Origin: SABI01 sp963677695 | GTDB lineage: Bacteria > Spirochaetota > Spirochaetia > Sphaerochaetales > Sphaerochaetaceae | DNA: 64,000 nt | Reading direction: 5' to 3' | NCBI GenBank assembly: GCA_963677695.2 | Contig: CAXXUJ010000001.1 | Span: forward strand, 2,108,001 to 2,172,000 | Shown: in pieces, positions 17,048-26,900 of the stretch | Layout: every line of letters starts with the position of its first letter | Numbering within the stretch: the stretch's first letter is position 1 | Translations under genes and position numbers: made by a program | Notes under the pieces: model-generated | Told to the model about the DNA's origin: nothing | The model's database searches: none | The model's input: only the letters and a program-made list of their open reading frames with translations

Positions 17048-17956
17048 GTGTTAAATTCGCTTGATCAGCTGAAGGAACTCTGTCGCATGGGACAACCGGT
17101 TACCGTCTCGGTGGCGTGTGCTGCTGACCGCAAGGTGCTTCAGTCACTCAGAGATGCTTCTGAAGAGATTTCTCTCTCTGCTCTCCTCTTTGGACGTAAA
17201 GAGGAGATTCTCTCACTGCTTTCTTCTCTTGAGATCTCTTCTGATCTGTTTTCTGTTGTTGACTGCTCGGATGAGAAGAGTGCCTGCGCTGCCGCTGTAA
17301 GGGCGATCAGCGAAGGAAAGGCAGATGTTCTGATGAAGGGAGATGTTCCCACTGCCTCTATCATGAGAGAGGTGCTCAACAAGGAGTATGGTCTGGTAAA
17401 GGATACGCTTCTTTCCCATGTCGCTCTCATTGAAAGCCCATACTACCACAAATTGATTGCTCTGAGCGATGGAGCGATGAATATCGCACCGACACTTGCA
17501 GAGAAAGCATCAATTCTCGAGAATTCTGTTCATTTCATGCACGCTCTCGGAGTTGGGAAGCCGAAAGCGGCTATTCTTGCTGCGATTGAGAAGGTGAATG
17601 AGAAGATGGAAGCCACCCTTGATGCTGCAGAGCTTGTGAAGATGGCTGGAAAGGGTCGCTTTCCGAAGTCACTTGTGGACGGACCCTTCGCTCTCGATAA
17701 CGCAGTCTCCTCAGAAGCGGCACAGAAGAAGGGGATTGTCTCCCCTGTTGCAGGGGATGCCGATATCCTTCTCGTTCCCGACATCGAGTGTGGTAATGTT
17801 CTCTACAAGGCGCTCAATTTCATGGGAGGCGCTCACTCTGCGGGACTCATCCTGGGTGCTTCTGCCCCCGTGATTCTCACAAGCCGTGCTGATTCAGAAA
17901 CGACGAAACTCTACTCCATCTTTCTTGCTGCCGCTGTAGCGGGGAGCAGGCGATGA
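17048..17956 (+). CDS. ptb: Phosphate butyryltransferase (phosphotransbutyrylase)
   Basis: A 302-residue phosphate acyltransferase converting butyryl-CoA (or a branched acyl-CoA) and phosphate to acyl phosphate. The GTG at 17048 is chosen because AAGGAGG at 17031-17037 precedes it and the protein then begins like the family (MLNSLDQLKELCRMGQPVTV). Reading further upstream enters the tandem repeat and is probably an artefact. The DVLMKGDVPTASIMREVLN and the LDAAELVKMA segments are typical of Ptb. It overlaps the kinase gene by four bases, forming the Ptb-Buk pathway. Confidence 0.9.
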   Translation: MLNSLDQLKELCRMGQPVTVSVACAADRKVLQSLRDASEEISLSALLFGRKEEILSLLSSLEISSDLFSVVDCSDEKSACAAAVRAISEGKADVLMKGDVPTASIMREVLNKEYGLVKDTLLSHVALIESPYYHKLIALSDGAMNIAPTLAEKASILENSVHFMHALGVGKPKAAILAAIEKVNEKMEATLDAAELVKMAGKGRFPKSLVDGPFALDNAVSSEAAQKKGIVSPVAGDADILLVPDIECGNVLYKALNFMGGAHSAGLILGASAPVILTSRADSETTKLYSIFLAAAVAGSRR

Positions 17957-19038
17957 AGCATCCCCTCATACTTGCAATCGATCCCGGTTCGACTTCGACA
18001 AAGATAGGTCTGTTTCGTGACCTCGAGATGATCTTCGAGATTTCAATCTCCCACACGACAAAGGAGCTGAAGCGGTTTGCCCACATCAGCGATCAGTTCG
18101 AGTTCAGGAAGGAGAAGGTTCTCTATACTCTCAAGGAGCAGGCGGTGAACCCCCTTCTGATAAATGCCGTGGTGGGACGGGGAGGGCTTATTCAGCCGGT
18201 TCCCTCCGGGGTGTATGAGATGAATGAGTACCTGGCAGCGGACCTGAGGAAAGGGGTGATGGGTGAGCATGCAAGCAACCTGGGAGGATTGATCGCACAG
18301 GATATTTCCTACCATATCCCCTTCTCCCGTGCTTTCATTGCCGATCCTGTCGTCGTGGATGAACTTGACCCGGTTGCGAGAATTACCGGTCATCCCCTGT
18401 TCACCCGTCAGTCGATCTTCCATGCACTCAACCAGAAAGCGATTGCACGTACCCATGCCGAGCATATCGGAAGGGAGTATGATGAGCTTAACCTGATCAT
18501 TGCCCACCTCGGAGGCGGTATCACAGTCGGCGCTCACAGAAAAGGGCGGGTGGTCGATGTGAATCAGGGTTTGAACGGTGAAGGTCCCTTCTCTCCGGAG
18601 CGAAGCGGGACGCTGCCGACCGGTCAGTTGGTCGATCTCTGTTTCTCAGGTGATTTCTCTCACCGTGAGGTGAAGGAGATGCTGGCAGGAAAGGGAGGGT
18701 ATGTAGCCTATCTTGGAACCAACAACGCTCAGGAAGTAGAGGAAGCTGCAGCAAGGGGAGAGCGGATGAGTCGTATCATCCGCGATGCCCTGGTGTACCA
18801 GGTGGCAAAGGATATCGGAGCGCTTTCTACAGTGCTGGAAGGGGAGGTCGATGCGATTCTTCTTACCGGAGGCCTTGCCTACAGTGAATCTCTCACCCGC
18901 GATATCATTAAGCGAGTGAAGCACCTCGCAGAGGTGCATATCTATCCGGGAGAACAGGAGCTGAAGGCTCTTGCCTGGCACGGCTGGGCCGTGCTGACCG
19001 GGAGGGAGGAGGTGAGGAGCTACCCTGTAGAGAGGTAA
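17953..19038 (+). CDS. buk: Butyrate kinase
   Basis: A 361-residue ASKHA-fold acyl kinase, close to the usual ~355. It has the N-terminal phosphate-binding DPGSTSTKIGL, the central VVGRGGLIQPVPSGVY motif, the IAHLGGGITVGAH segment and the C-terminal LTGGLAYSESLT adenosine motif. It makes ATP and butyrate (or branched acids such as isobutyrate) from acyl phosphate. It is translationally coupled to ptb through an ATGA overlap. Either fermentative butyrate formation or branched-chain acid metabolism would fit. Confidence 0.92.
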   Translation: MKHPLILAIDPGSTSTKIGLFRDLEMIFEISISHTTKELKRFAHISDQFEFRKEKVLYTLKEQAVNPLLINAVVGRGGLIQPVPSGVYEMNEYLAADLRKGVMGEHASNLGGLIAQDISYHIPFSRAFIADPVVVDELDPVARITGHPLFTRQSIFHALNQKAIARTHAEHIGREYDELNLIIAHLGGGITVGAHRKGRVVDVNQGLNGEGPFSPERSGTLPTGQLVDLCFSGDFSHREVKEMLAGKGGYVAYLGTNNAQEVEEAAARGERMSRIIRDALVYQVAKDIGALSTVLEGEVDAILLTGGLAYSESLTRDIIKRVKHLAEVHIYPGEQELKALAWHGWAVLTGREEVRSYPVER

Positions 19039-19055
19039 CTCCCTTTTCCTTTTCT
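19017..19055 (+). terminator. Possible terminator after buk
   Basis: GAGCTACC and GGTAACTC form an eight-position stem with one mismatch around the buk stop codon, followed by CCTTTTCCTTTTC. It lies between convergent buk and purD. Confidence 0.4.
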
Positions 19056-20275
19056 TATTTCCCGATGTCGTTTCTGTAAAAGAGAATATCGCTTGAAACT
19101 TTCTTCACATCAGCGTAGCAGGCTTCACGTGCTTCTTCCATTGTCTCCCCGCTTGCTATGACCAGTGCGACTCTTCCACCGTTGTTCGTGTAGTGATCGC
19201 CATCGGTGTTCAGAGCCATGGAGCAGCAGTTGATCCCTTCGGGGATATCGATCCTGAACCCCTTCTCATACGAAGAGGGATACCCTTTGGATGCGAGACA
19301 CACGCCGAGTGTGATTCCCTCTCTCCAGGTAAGGGTGAAGGGACGTTTTTCGAAGGTCGCAGAGATCGCTTCAACGAGATCACTGGTCATGGAATCGAGA
19401 AGAACTTCCGCTTCGGGGTCACCGAAACGGGTATTGTACTCGATCACTTTCACCCCTGCTTCCGTCTTCATCAGACCGAAGTATACGATGCCGGTGAAGT
19501 TGATACCGTCGTCCTGCAGTCCTTTCACAGTCGGGATGACGATCTCCTGTTCAACCGTTTTCATATCCTCGTCACTGATGTATTCTACGGGGGTGTAGCA
19601 CCCCATGCCACCGGTGTTGAGTCCTTCATCATTATCGTACGCTCTCTTGTAATCGCGAGCGGGAACCATCAGGTTGTAGTAGTCCTGATTGACGAAGGCG
19701 AGAAGAGAGAATTCCTTTCCTGAAAGGAATTGTTCGAACACGACCTTACCGGTCCCGTTGAAACTCTCTTTCAGGAATGCATCTGCCTCTTCCCTGTCAT
19801 CTGTGACAAGGACACCCTTTCCAAGGGCGAGTCCGTCCTGCTTGATCACAAGCATTCCCTCAGTCCCTTTCATGTGTTCTGCAGCAGCTTCATAGGTGGT
19901 GCAGGTAGTGAATCCTGCAGTGGGAATGTCATGGCGGGCCATGAACTCCTTTGCGAAGTTCTTGCTTGTCTCGAGGAGAGCTGCAGCCTTCTCGGGACCG
20001 AAGACGGGAATGGAAGAACCCTTGAAATAGTCGGTCACACCCTTTTCCAGATAAGCTTCGTTTCCCACGATAAGAAGACCTATCTTATGCTCCTTCATAT
20101 AGGATTCAAGAGAGGGGAACGTGCCGTCCCACTCAGGGTGAATGACAAGTCCTTCGCTCATCAGCATCCCGGTATTGCCGGGAATGACATGGACGGTTTC
20201 CACATGTGCTGATTTCAGAGATTTCACTGCGAGTGCGTGTTCACGTCCGCCTGTTCCAAGTACTGCTACGTTCAT
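19055..20275 (-). CDS. purD: Phosphoribosylamine-glycine ligase
   Basis: A 406-residue ATP-grasp enzyme making GAR from phosphoribosylamine, glycine and ATP (purine step 2). The N-terminal GTGGREHALAVKSLK, the ATP-grasp core with LVIKQDGLALGKGVLV, and the C-terminal EYNTRFGDPEAEVLL are classic GARS features. It is the last gene of the purine operon, 5 bp after purN. Length and motifs look normal. Confidence 0.96.
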   Translation of the reverse strand: MNVAVLGTGGREHALAVKSLKSAHVETVHVIPGNTGMLMSEGLVIHPEWDGTFPSLESYMKEHKIGLLIVGNEAYLEKGVTDYFKGSSIPVFGPEKAAALLETSKNFAKEFMARHDIPTAGFTTCTTYEAAAEHMKGTEGMLVIKQDGLALGKGVLVTDDREEADAFLKESFNGTGKVVFEQFLSGKEFSLLAFVNQDYYNLMVPARDYKRAYDNDEGLNTGGMGCYTPVEYISDEDMKTVEQEIVIPTVKGLQDDGINFTGIVYFGLMKTEAGVKVIEYNTRFGDPEAEVLLDSMTSDLVEAISATFEKRPFTLTWREGITLGVCLASKGYPSSYEKGFRIDIPEGINCCSMALNTDGDHYTNNGGRVALVIASGETMEEAREACYADVKKVSSDILFYRNDIGK

Positions 20276-20280
20276 GCTGC

Positions 20281-20835
20281 CTATTCCTGTTCTATGAGCT
20301 TCGTGATCACCTTAGGGTACAGCTCGTACTCGGCTGCATGCACCATTGGCTCAAGCTCTTCAAGGTCTGTTCCGTCATATTCGACGGTCGCCTGTTCAAT
20401 GATCTCACCTTCATCCATACCAGCATTCACATAGTGTACCGTGACGCCGTAGATCTTCTTCCCGTCCTCTATCGCCTGTTCCATGGCATGGGTTCCCTTG
20501 TAGAGGGGGAGGAGGGAGGGGTGGATGTTGATGATCTTCCTGTCGAATCTGTCAACGAATGAAGGAGATAAGAGTCTCATGTAACCTGCGAGAATGATAA
20601 GGTCGATCTCCATCTCTTCAAGAACAGTGATGATCGCCTGTTCCATAGCCGCTTTCGAATCGAATTCCTTTCTCAGGAAGGTCTTTGCCTCGATGCCGTG
20701 TTCGGCTGCGATATCGAGGGCTGCACACACCTTGTCGGTGATGAGGATTCCGATATCACATCCTGCAATATTTCTTTTTACGATGTTCTCGAAGTTCGTT
20801 CCTCTTCCCGAGGCGAAAACGGCAACTCTCTTCAT
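20281..20835 (-). CDS. purN: Phosphoribosylglycinamide formyltransferase
   Basis: A 184-residue GAR transformylase using 10-formyl-tetrahydrofolate (purine step 3). It contains the N-terminal ASGRGTNFENIV phosphate-binding loop, the catalytic Asn/His segment INIHPSLLP, and a downstream YVNAGMDEGEII carrying the catalytic Asp. It overlaps purM by four bases. It is slightly shorter than E. coli PurN (212) but keeps all motifs. Confidence 0.95.
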   Translation of the reverse strand: MKRVAVFASGRGTNFENIVKRNIAGCDIGILITDKVCAALDIAAEHGIEAKTFLRKEFDSKAAMEQAIITVLEEMEIDLIILAGYMRLLSPSFVDRFDRKIINIHPSLLPLYKGTHAMEQAIEDGKKIYGVTVHYVNAGMDEGEIIEQATVEYDGTDLEELEPMVHAAEYELYPKVITKLIEQE

Positions 20836-21851
20836 CTGATAGTGATTCCTTCTTTTCCTGTCACTTCACCGATGATACAGGTATCTGGTGAGGTCTCTTT
20901 GAGGAGAGAGAGAGTCTTTTCTGCATCTTCTGGAGAGACCACGACAACGAACCCGATTCCCATGTTGAAGATATGATACATTTCATCAACTGTGATTTCC
21001 CCTTTTTCCATAAGGAAGGTGAAGATAGCAGGTACCTTCACTTCGCTCAGGTCTAGAGAGAGTCCGAGAGAGGTTCCACTGAGCATTCTCGGAAGGTTCT
21101 CATAGTAGCCTCCTCCGGTTACGTGGGACATCGCGTGGATATCAACTTTCTCCTTGAGACGCATGATCTCATCTACATAGATCTTTGTGGGTGCAAGGAG
21201 TGCATCGAGGAGAGTTCCTCCTTCGAAGCTCTGAGAGAGGTCGGCTCCACTGTCCCTGAGAACTTTTCTCACGAGCGAGTAGCCGTTGGAGTGAATGCCC
21301 GAGGAGGGAATACCGATGAGGACATCGCCTGATTTCACCTGAGAGCCGTCGATCTTCTTACTCTTCTCGACAACACCGACAGCGAAGCCTGCGAGATCGA
21401 AGTGTCCTTTTTCGTACATGTCTGGCATCTCTGCGGTTTCTCCGCCGATGAGGGAAAGAGATCCTTTACGGCAGCCGCTCGCTATTCCTGCCACGATCTT
21501 CTCGATCTCGGCAGGATCATTCTTTCCTACTGCGATGTAGTCGAGGAAGAAGAGGGGAGCTGCTCCGCAGGTGAGAATGTCGTTGACGCACATTGCGACG
21601 AGGTCTTCACCTACAGTGTGGACCACACCGTTCTGGATGGCGAGGAGGAGCTTGGTTCCCACTCCGTCGGTTCCCGAAACGAGGATCGGTTCTTCGTATC
21701 CGTACTTGTAGAGGTCGAACAGACCTCCGAAACCCCCGATATCACCATTGAAACCGAGACTCTTCGTCGATCCGATATGCTTTCTGATTCTTTCGATACT
21801 CTCGTATCCGCTCTCGAGGCTTACTCCGGCCTCACTGTATTTCTGTGACAT
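20832..21851 (-). CDS. purM: Phosphoribosylformylglycinamidine cyclo-ligase
   Basis: A 339-residue AIR synthetase (purine step 5). Typical segments are VSGTDGVGTKLLLA near residue 80, LVAMCVNDILTCGAAPLFFLDY, LIGGETAEMPDMY and SGIHSNGYSLVR, all part of the PurM/ATP-binding fold. It sits 8 bp after purF and overlaps purN by four bases. Confidence 0.96.
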   Translation of the reverse strand: MSQKYSEAGVSLESGYESIERIRKHIGSTKSLGFNGDIGGFGGLFDLYKYGYEEPILVSGTDGVGTKLLLAIQNGVVHTVGEDLVAMCVNDILTCGAAPLFFLDYIAVGKNDPAEIEKIVAGIASGCRKGSLSLIGGETAEMPDMYEKGHFDLAGFAVGVVEKSKKIDGSQVKSGDVLIGIPSSGIHSNGYSLVRKVLRDSGADLSQSFEGGTLLDALLAPTKIYVDEIMRLKEKVDIHAMSHVTGGGYYENLPRMLSGTSLGLSLDLSEVKVPAIFTFLMEKGEITVDEMYHIFNMGIGFVVVVSPEDAEKTLSLLKETSPDTCIIGEVTGKEGITIR

Positions 21852-21859
21852 ACGTTCCT

Positions 21860-23248
21860 CTATCTCGCCTTTTCCGCTTCTTCAAGCCGGCTGAAGGTGT
21901 CTGTAATATAATCTCCGTTGAAACAACCGGTACATAACTTAATGTCGGGAGAGCACTCTCTGATCGTATCGAGACTCATGAACTCAAGGGAGTGGACTCC
22001 GTAGTAGTTCTTCAGGTCTCCCCTGGTCGTATGAGCCATCACCAGTTCCGAGAAGTTCGAGATATCGACTCCGTAGAAACAGGGGTGGGTGATCTCTGGG
22101 GATGCGATCCTGATATGAATCTCGGTCGCTCCCGCTTCCCTCAGCAGCTGTGTGATGTGCTTCAGCGTTGTTCCTCTGACGATCGAGTCATCGATAAGTA
22201 CGAGGCGCTTCCCTTTGACAACCCGCTTGATCGCGGCAAGTTTGAGGAGCACTGCACGGTCTCTCAGGTGCTTGGAAGGTTCGATGAACGTACGCCCGAT
22301 ATACTTGTTCTTGATCAATCCCTTCTCATAAGGAATACCCGATTCTTCTGCGTACCCGATTGCCGCACTGAGAGAGGAATCGGGGATACCGATGACAATA
22401 TCAGCCTCGGCGGGGTGTTCCTTCGCAAGTCTCTTTCCGCTCTGTTTCCGGAACTCATGGGTGTTCAGTCCCCTGATATCGCTGTCGGGACGGGCAAAGT
22501 ATATGTACTCCATCGTACAGAGGTGTTCATCAGTATCTTCAGTGTAGAAGTGGGAGGTGAGCCCGTAGGGCTTCACTTCCACGATCTCCCCGGGAAGGAC
22601 GTCACGTACAAACTCCGCTCCCACTGCATCAAGAGCACAGGTCTCGGAGGCAATGACGAAGGCATCATCGATCTTGCCGATCGACAGCGGTCTCAGTCCG
22701 TTCTTGTCCCTCACCGCATAGAGGCGGTCGTTGATCAGGAAAATGAAAGCAAAGGCACCGACAAGGCGGGGAAGTGCATTCTTCAGCGCCTTGATCGGGT
22801 TTTCGTACATCTCTCGGTGGATCATGTGTGCGATCAGTTCGGAGTCGGAGATGGAGTGGAAAATCGATCCCGCATCCTCGAGTTCTCTTTTCAGTTCCTT
22901 GTAGTTGACCAGATTTCCGTTGTGGCAGAGACCGAAGGTCTTGTCCTGGTAGTTGAAGATGAAGGGCTGAATGTTGTGGGAGTGGGTTCCCCCGGTCACC
23001 GAGTAACGGACGTGACCGATAGCGGTCGAACCCTTCAGACGCTGAAGGATATCATCCTTGAACACCTGGTGGACCAATCCTGTTCCCTTGTAGATATCGT
23101 ATTCTCCCTTCTCTCCTGCCATGATACCGCAGGCCTCCTGGCCGCGGTGCTGGAGGGAGTGGAGTCCGTAGAACGCCATATTGGCAGCATCATCGTGGTT
23201 ATAGACCCCGAAGACGCCGCACTCTTCTCTCATTCCTGTCTGTTTCAT
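21860..23248 (-). CDS. purF: Amidophosphoribosyltransferase
   Basis: A 462-residue enzyme catalysing the first committed purine step (PRPP plus glutamine to phosphoribosylamine). The N-terminal nucleophile is Cys10 in REECGVFGVYNHDD, so a short propeptide (MKQTGMREE) is probably removed, as in the Bacillus enzyme. The PRPP loop is VLIDDSIVRGTTLKH. C-terminal cysteines (ECSPDIKLCTGC) fit the 4Fe-4S ligands of the Bacillus-type, oxygen-sensitive form. It lies one base after purC. Confidence 0.95.
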   Translation of the reverse strand: MKQTGMREECGVFGVYNHDDAANMAFYGLHSLQHRGQEACGIMAGEKGEYDIYKGTGLVHQVFKDDILQRLKGSTAIGHVRYSVTGGTHSHNIQPFIFNYQDKTFGLCHNGNLVNYKELKRELEDAGSIFHSISDSELIAHMIHREMYENPIKALKNALPRLVGAFAFIFLINDRLYAVRDKNGLRPLSIGKIDDAFVIASETCALDAVGAEFVRDVLPGEIVEVKPYGLTSHFYTEDTDEHLCTMEYIYFARPDSDIRGLNTHEFRKQSGKRLAKEHPAEADIVIGIPDSSLSAAIGYAEESGIPYEKGLIKNKYIGRTFIEPSKHLRDRAVLLKLAAIKRVVKGKRLVLIDDSIVRGTTLKHITQLLREAGATEIHIRIASPEITHPCFYGVDISNFSELVMAHTTRGDLKNYYGVHSLEFMSLDTIRECSPDIKLCTGCFNGDYITDTFSRLEEAEKAR

Positions 23249-23249
23249 A

Positions 23250-23951
23250 TCAGTCGGTTTCCTTCAATGAATTGTAGATAACCTCGTAGCCGCTGATCAG
23301 GTCACCTGAATCCTCTCTGAATCTGTCCTTGTCGAAACTTGTCTCGTTCTCGTCCCACAGGCGCATGTTGTCGGGACTGAGTTCATCAACGAGATAGATC
23401 TTTCCGTCAGAGGCCTTCCCGTACTCGAGCTTGAAATCGACCAGGGTCATGCCTATCTTCTCGAAGCGGGCCTTAAGAAGTTCGTTCACTTTCAAAGCAG
23501 CAGCTCTTATCACGGCAAGTTCATCCCTGGTCGCTATCTTCAAGGCTACTGCGTGGTCGTCATTGAGGAGGGGGTCGCCGAGTTCGTCCTTCTTATAGCT
23601 GTACTCGACTGTGGGCTCTGAGAACTTCTCACCGCGGCTGAGGCCGAGGCGGCGGACCATGGAACCTGCTGCAATGTTTCTCACGATCACTTCAAGGGGG
23701 ATGATCTCGACCTTACGGCAGCGTACATCCCTGTCGTTCAGTGTCTCAAGGAGGTGTGTCTCCACCCCGTTCTTCTCAAGATAGGAGAACAGGAGAGTGG
23801 AGATCTTGTTATTGAGAACTCCTTTACCCGCGATGGAAGCTTTCTTTGCCCCGTTTCCCGCGGTCGCGTCATCTTTGAAGTGGATAATCACTTCATCGGC
23901 ATTGTCGCCTGCATAGACGATCTTCGCTTTTCCTTCGTAGAGCTGTTTCAT
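23250..23951 (-). CDS. purC: Phosphoribosylaminoimidazole-succinocarboxamide synthase
   Basis: A 233-residue SAICAR synthetase (purine step 8). It opens KQLYEGKAKIVYAGD and contains EIIPLEVIVRNIAAGS, LVDFKLEYG and VLDELSPD-like segments (here LVDELSPDNMRLWD), which form the ATP and aspartate sites. Length matches the bacterial monofunctional type. It overlaps purL by four bases. Confidence 0.96.
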   Translation of the reverse strand: MKQLYEGKAKIVYAGDNADEVIIHFKDDATAGNGAKKASIAGKGVLNNKISTLLFSYLEKNGVETHLLETLNDRDVRCRKVEIIPLEVIVRNIAAGSMVRRLGLSRGEKFSEPTVEYSYKKDELGDPLLNDDHAVALKIATRDELAVIRAAALKVNELLKARFEKIGMTLVDFKLEYGKASDGKIYLVDELSPDNMRLWDENETSFDKDRFREDSGDLISGYEVIYNSLKETD

Positions 23952-26900
23952 TTCTTCCCTCCATGGGTAGATGCCTTTCCGCCTTGCGTAAAGTAGCGTA
24001 CTCCGCTCATAAATATATCCTGTCTCCGGTTCCCGTCCACATTGGTGAATAGTTCATCCCGGCTTCTTTCGTTATGGGCCATCTTGCCCAGAATATTTCC
24101 GTTCACCGAGACGATTCCCTCGATATTCATCACAGAACCGTTGGGGTTGTCCCGGTAGGTCGTAGCCACAAGATCATTCTCAATCAGGTACTCAAGCTTT
24201 TTCTTATCGGCGACAAACTTCCCTTCCGAGTGAGAGACGGGCAGGGTGTACGATGTTTCTGTATCGAGTTCCTGCAGCCAGGGGGAGCGCTTCGAGTGAA
24301 TCTTCGTCTCTGTCAGGCGCGCCACGTGGTGGTACACGTCATTGAAGAAGAGGGTCGGGTCATCCTCGGCTGTCTCCTGGATGGTCCCGTAGGGGAGCAA
24401 TCCGCTCTTGATCAGTCCCTGGAAGCCGTTACAGATACCGAGTATAAGGTGATCCTTTTCAAGGAACTCTTCCACAGCCTTTTTGATCACGGGATGCTTG
24501 AGGAAGGTCGCAATGAACTTTCCAGAACCGTCCGGTTCATCAGAGAAGCTGAACCCGCCCGGGACGACAATGATGTGTGCTTTCTCAATTTCCTCTGCAC
24601 AGCGCATTACGCTTTCTGTAAATACTTCGTGGGAGGTGTCGTTGACAACGAAAACTTTTGTCTCTGCACCTGCTTCAGCGAAGTTCATCTCCATATCGAG
24701 TTCAGAGTTCGTCCCGCTGAAGGCGAGGATGAGCGCTCTCGGTTTTTCAACCCTGGTGTGGTAGTAGCGTTTTTCGAATACTTTCGCTTCCGGGAGTGTC
24801 CCTTTTTCTGTGTGGGTTGTATAGGGGAAGATCTCTGAGAGTCCTGCAAGGTGTTCGTTCTTGAAGGTGGAAGAGAACTCTGAGGTGGTCTTTCCAGCCG
24901 CTTCAAGTCCGGGGAGTTCAGTGGCCGAAGTGAAGATGAAGCTTCCGGGGTTCTTTCCTGTCTCTTCTGCTGAACATGCATAGCCCACTTCGTTCCCGAT
25001 GCTCATCAGATCGAGTGTCTGCTTCAGCCCTTCATCGAGGGTGGAGATCGCTGTGATCTCATCCCTGCAGGTTTCGAGGATGGTGAGGTTTGCTTTGAAT
25101 GAATCGAGATCGGGAAGTCCGTTCTTTGTCTCCTGTTTCAGGATGTAGATGAAATGCCCCGGAGCCTTGAACGCTCTCGAGCGCAGACGTGATATCTCGA
25201 CTTCGGAAAAAGCGAAGGAGACGAGGGTCGGGACGACTTCGATGTTCTCGTAGGTTCCGGACATCGAATCCTTTCCTCCGATCGGAGCGAGGGTGAGGCT
25301 GTCACATACTTCAAATGCTCCAAGCAGTGCCTGAAGGGGGAGTCCCCACTTTTCACTGTCGGTACCCGGTTTGGGGAAGTATTCCTGGAAACTGAGGTGG
25401 ATGTCTTCGAGGAGGGCACCAGTTGCCATCTGTTTTGCAACAGAGGAAATCACCGAGTTCATTCCCATCAGGTAAGGTGAAGCTTCGCTGAACAGGGGGT
25501 CGAAGCCATAGGATACGACCGAAGCCTTTGACGTTGTCGAATGGAGGGGAAAGCGCTGCACTGAGGAGAGTTCAGGCGTACTCTGGCTCACGCCTCCATA
25601 GGGAGCGAAGAGGGTGGAGTTACCGACCGATGAGTCGAAGATCTCACCGAGTCCCTTCTGCGAGTAGCCGTTGAGCTTTTCATAGTGTGCTCTGTCGTAT
25701 TCGCTTCCTGTGTAGTCTACCACCGAGACATCCTGAGAGGGGAGCGGTCCGTTGGTATCGAGGAAGGCACGGGAGATATCGACGACCTTCTTTCCTCCAT
25801 GCATCATCACCAGCTGTTCCTCTTCGGTCACTTCAGCGACCAAGGTCGCTTCGACGTTTTCCTGAGCGGCGTATGCCATGATGCTTTCAAGGTCCTTCGG
25901 TTCGATGACGACTGCCATTCTCTCCTGTGATTCGCTGATCGCGATCTCGGTGGCGTTCATTCCCATTGTCTTAAGGGGAACGGCATCGAGGTTGATGATG
26001 AGGCCGGGGGCGAGTTCACCGATCGCGACGCTCACTCCGCCAGCACCGAAGTCGTTGGAGCGCTTGATCATCTTCTTCACTTCAGGAATTCTGAACAGGC
26101 GCTGCAGTTTTCTCTCTTCGAGAGGATTGCCCTTCTGAATCTGTGCATAGGAAGTGTCGAGAGACTCAGAGGTATGGGAGACCGAGGAGCCGCTTGCGCC
26201 TCCTATCCCATCCTTTCCTGTCTTTCCTCCGAGGAGGACGATGAGATCCCCGGGTTCGGGGCGTTCACGCACCACTTCATCCTTCGGTGTGATACCAACC
26301 ACTGCACCGAGTTCAAGGTGCTTTGCAACATAGGTGGGGTGGTAGATCTCCTTTACCATTGTCGTGGCCATACCGATCTGGTTGCCGTAGGAACTGAATC
26401 CCCGCGCAGCCTCTCTCACGATGGTTGACTGAGGGAGCTTGTTCGCCATCGTTTCCCTCACATCTTTGGTAGGATCGGCTGCCCCTGTGATTCTGATTCC
26501 CTGGTAGACGAAGCTTCTCCCGCTCAGCGGGTCCCTTATCGCACCGCCGAGACAGGTCTGGGCTCCACCGAAGGGTTCAATCTCGGTAGGGTGGTTATGG
26601 GTTTCGTTCTTGAACATCAGAAGGTATTCATCATGCTCGTCACTTACATAGACACTGCAGGCGTTGATCTCTTCAGAGACCTCCACCTTGGTGAGCTGAC
26701 CCTTTGCCTTCAGGTACCGGGCAGAGTGGGTGGCAAGGTCCATGAGGGTGACATCCTTCTTTCTTCCGATCTCTTCTCTCTGTGCGAGGTATTTCGCAAA
26801 GCTCTTTTCAATCTCATCCTTATAGATACCCGCGAAGGAGATATCGGTAAGGGTGGTGAGGAAGGTGGTATGGCGGCAGTGGTCTGACCAATAGGTGTCG

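Noticed and set aside
21992..23281. A 429-codon open frame on the plus strand opposite purF
   Set aside because: purF is certain from its motifs. The opposing frame has no family resemblance and no fitting ribosome site, and arises from the codon bias of the real gene.
24074..24838. A 254-codon plus-strand frame opposite purL
   Set aside because: Antisense to a well-conserved synthetase; composition is Cys-, His- and Val-rich shadow sequence with no domain.
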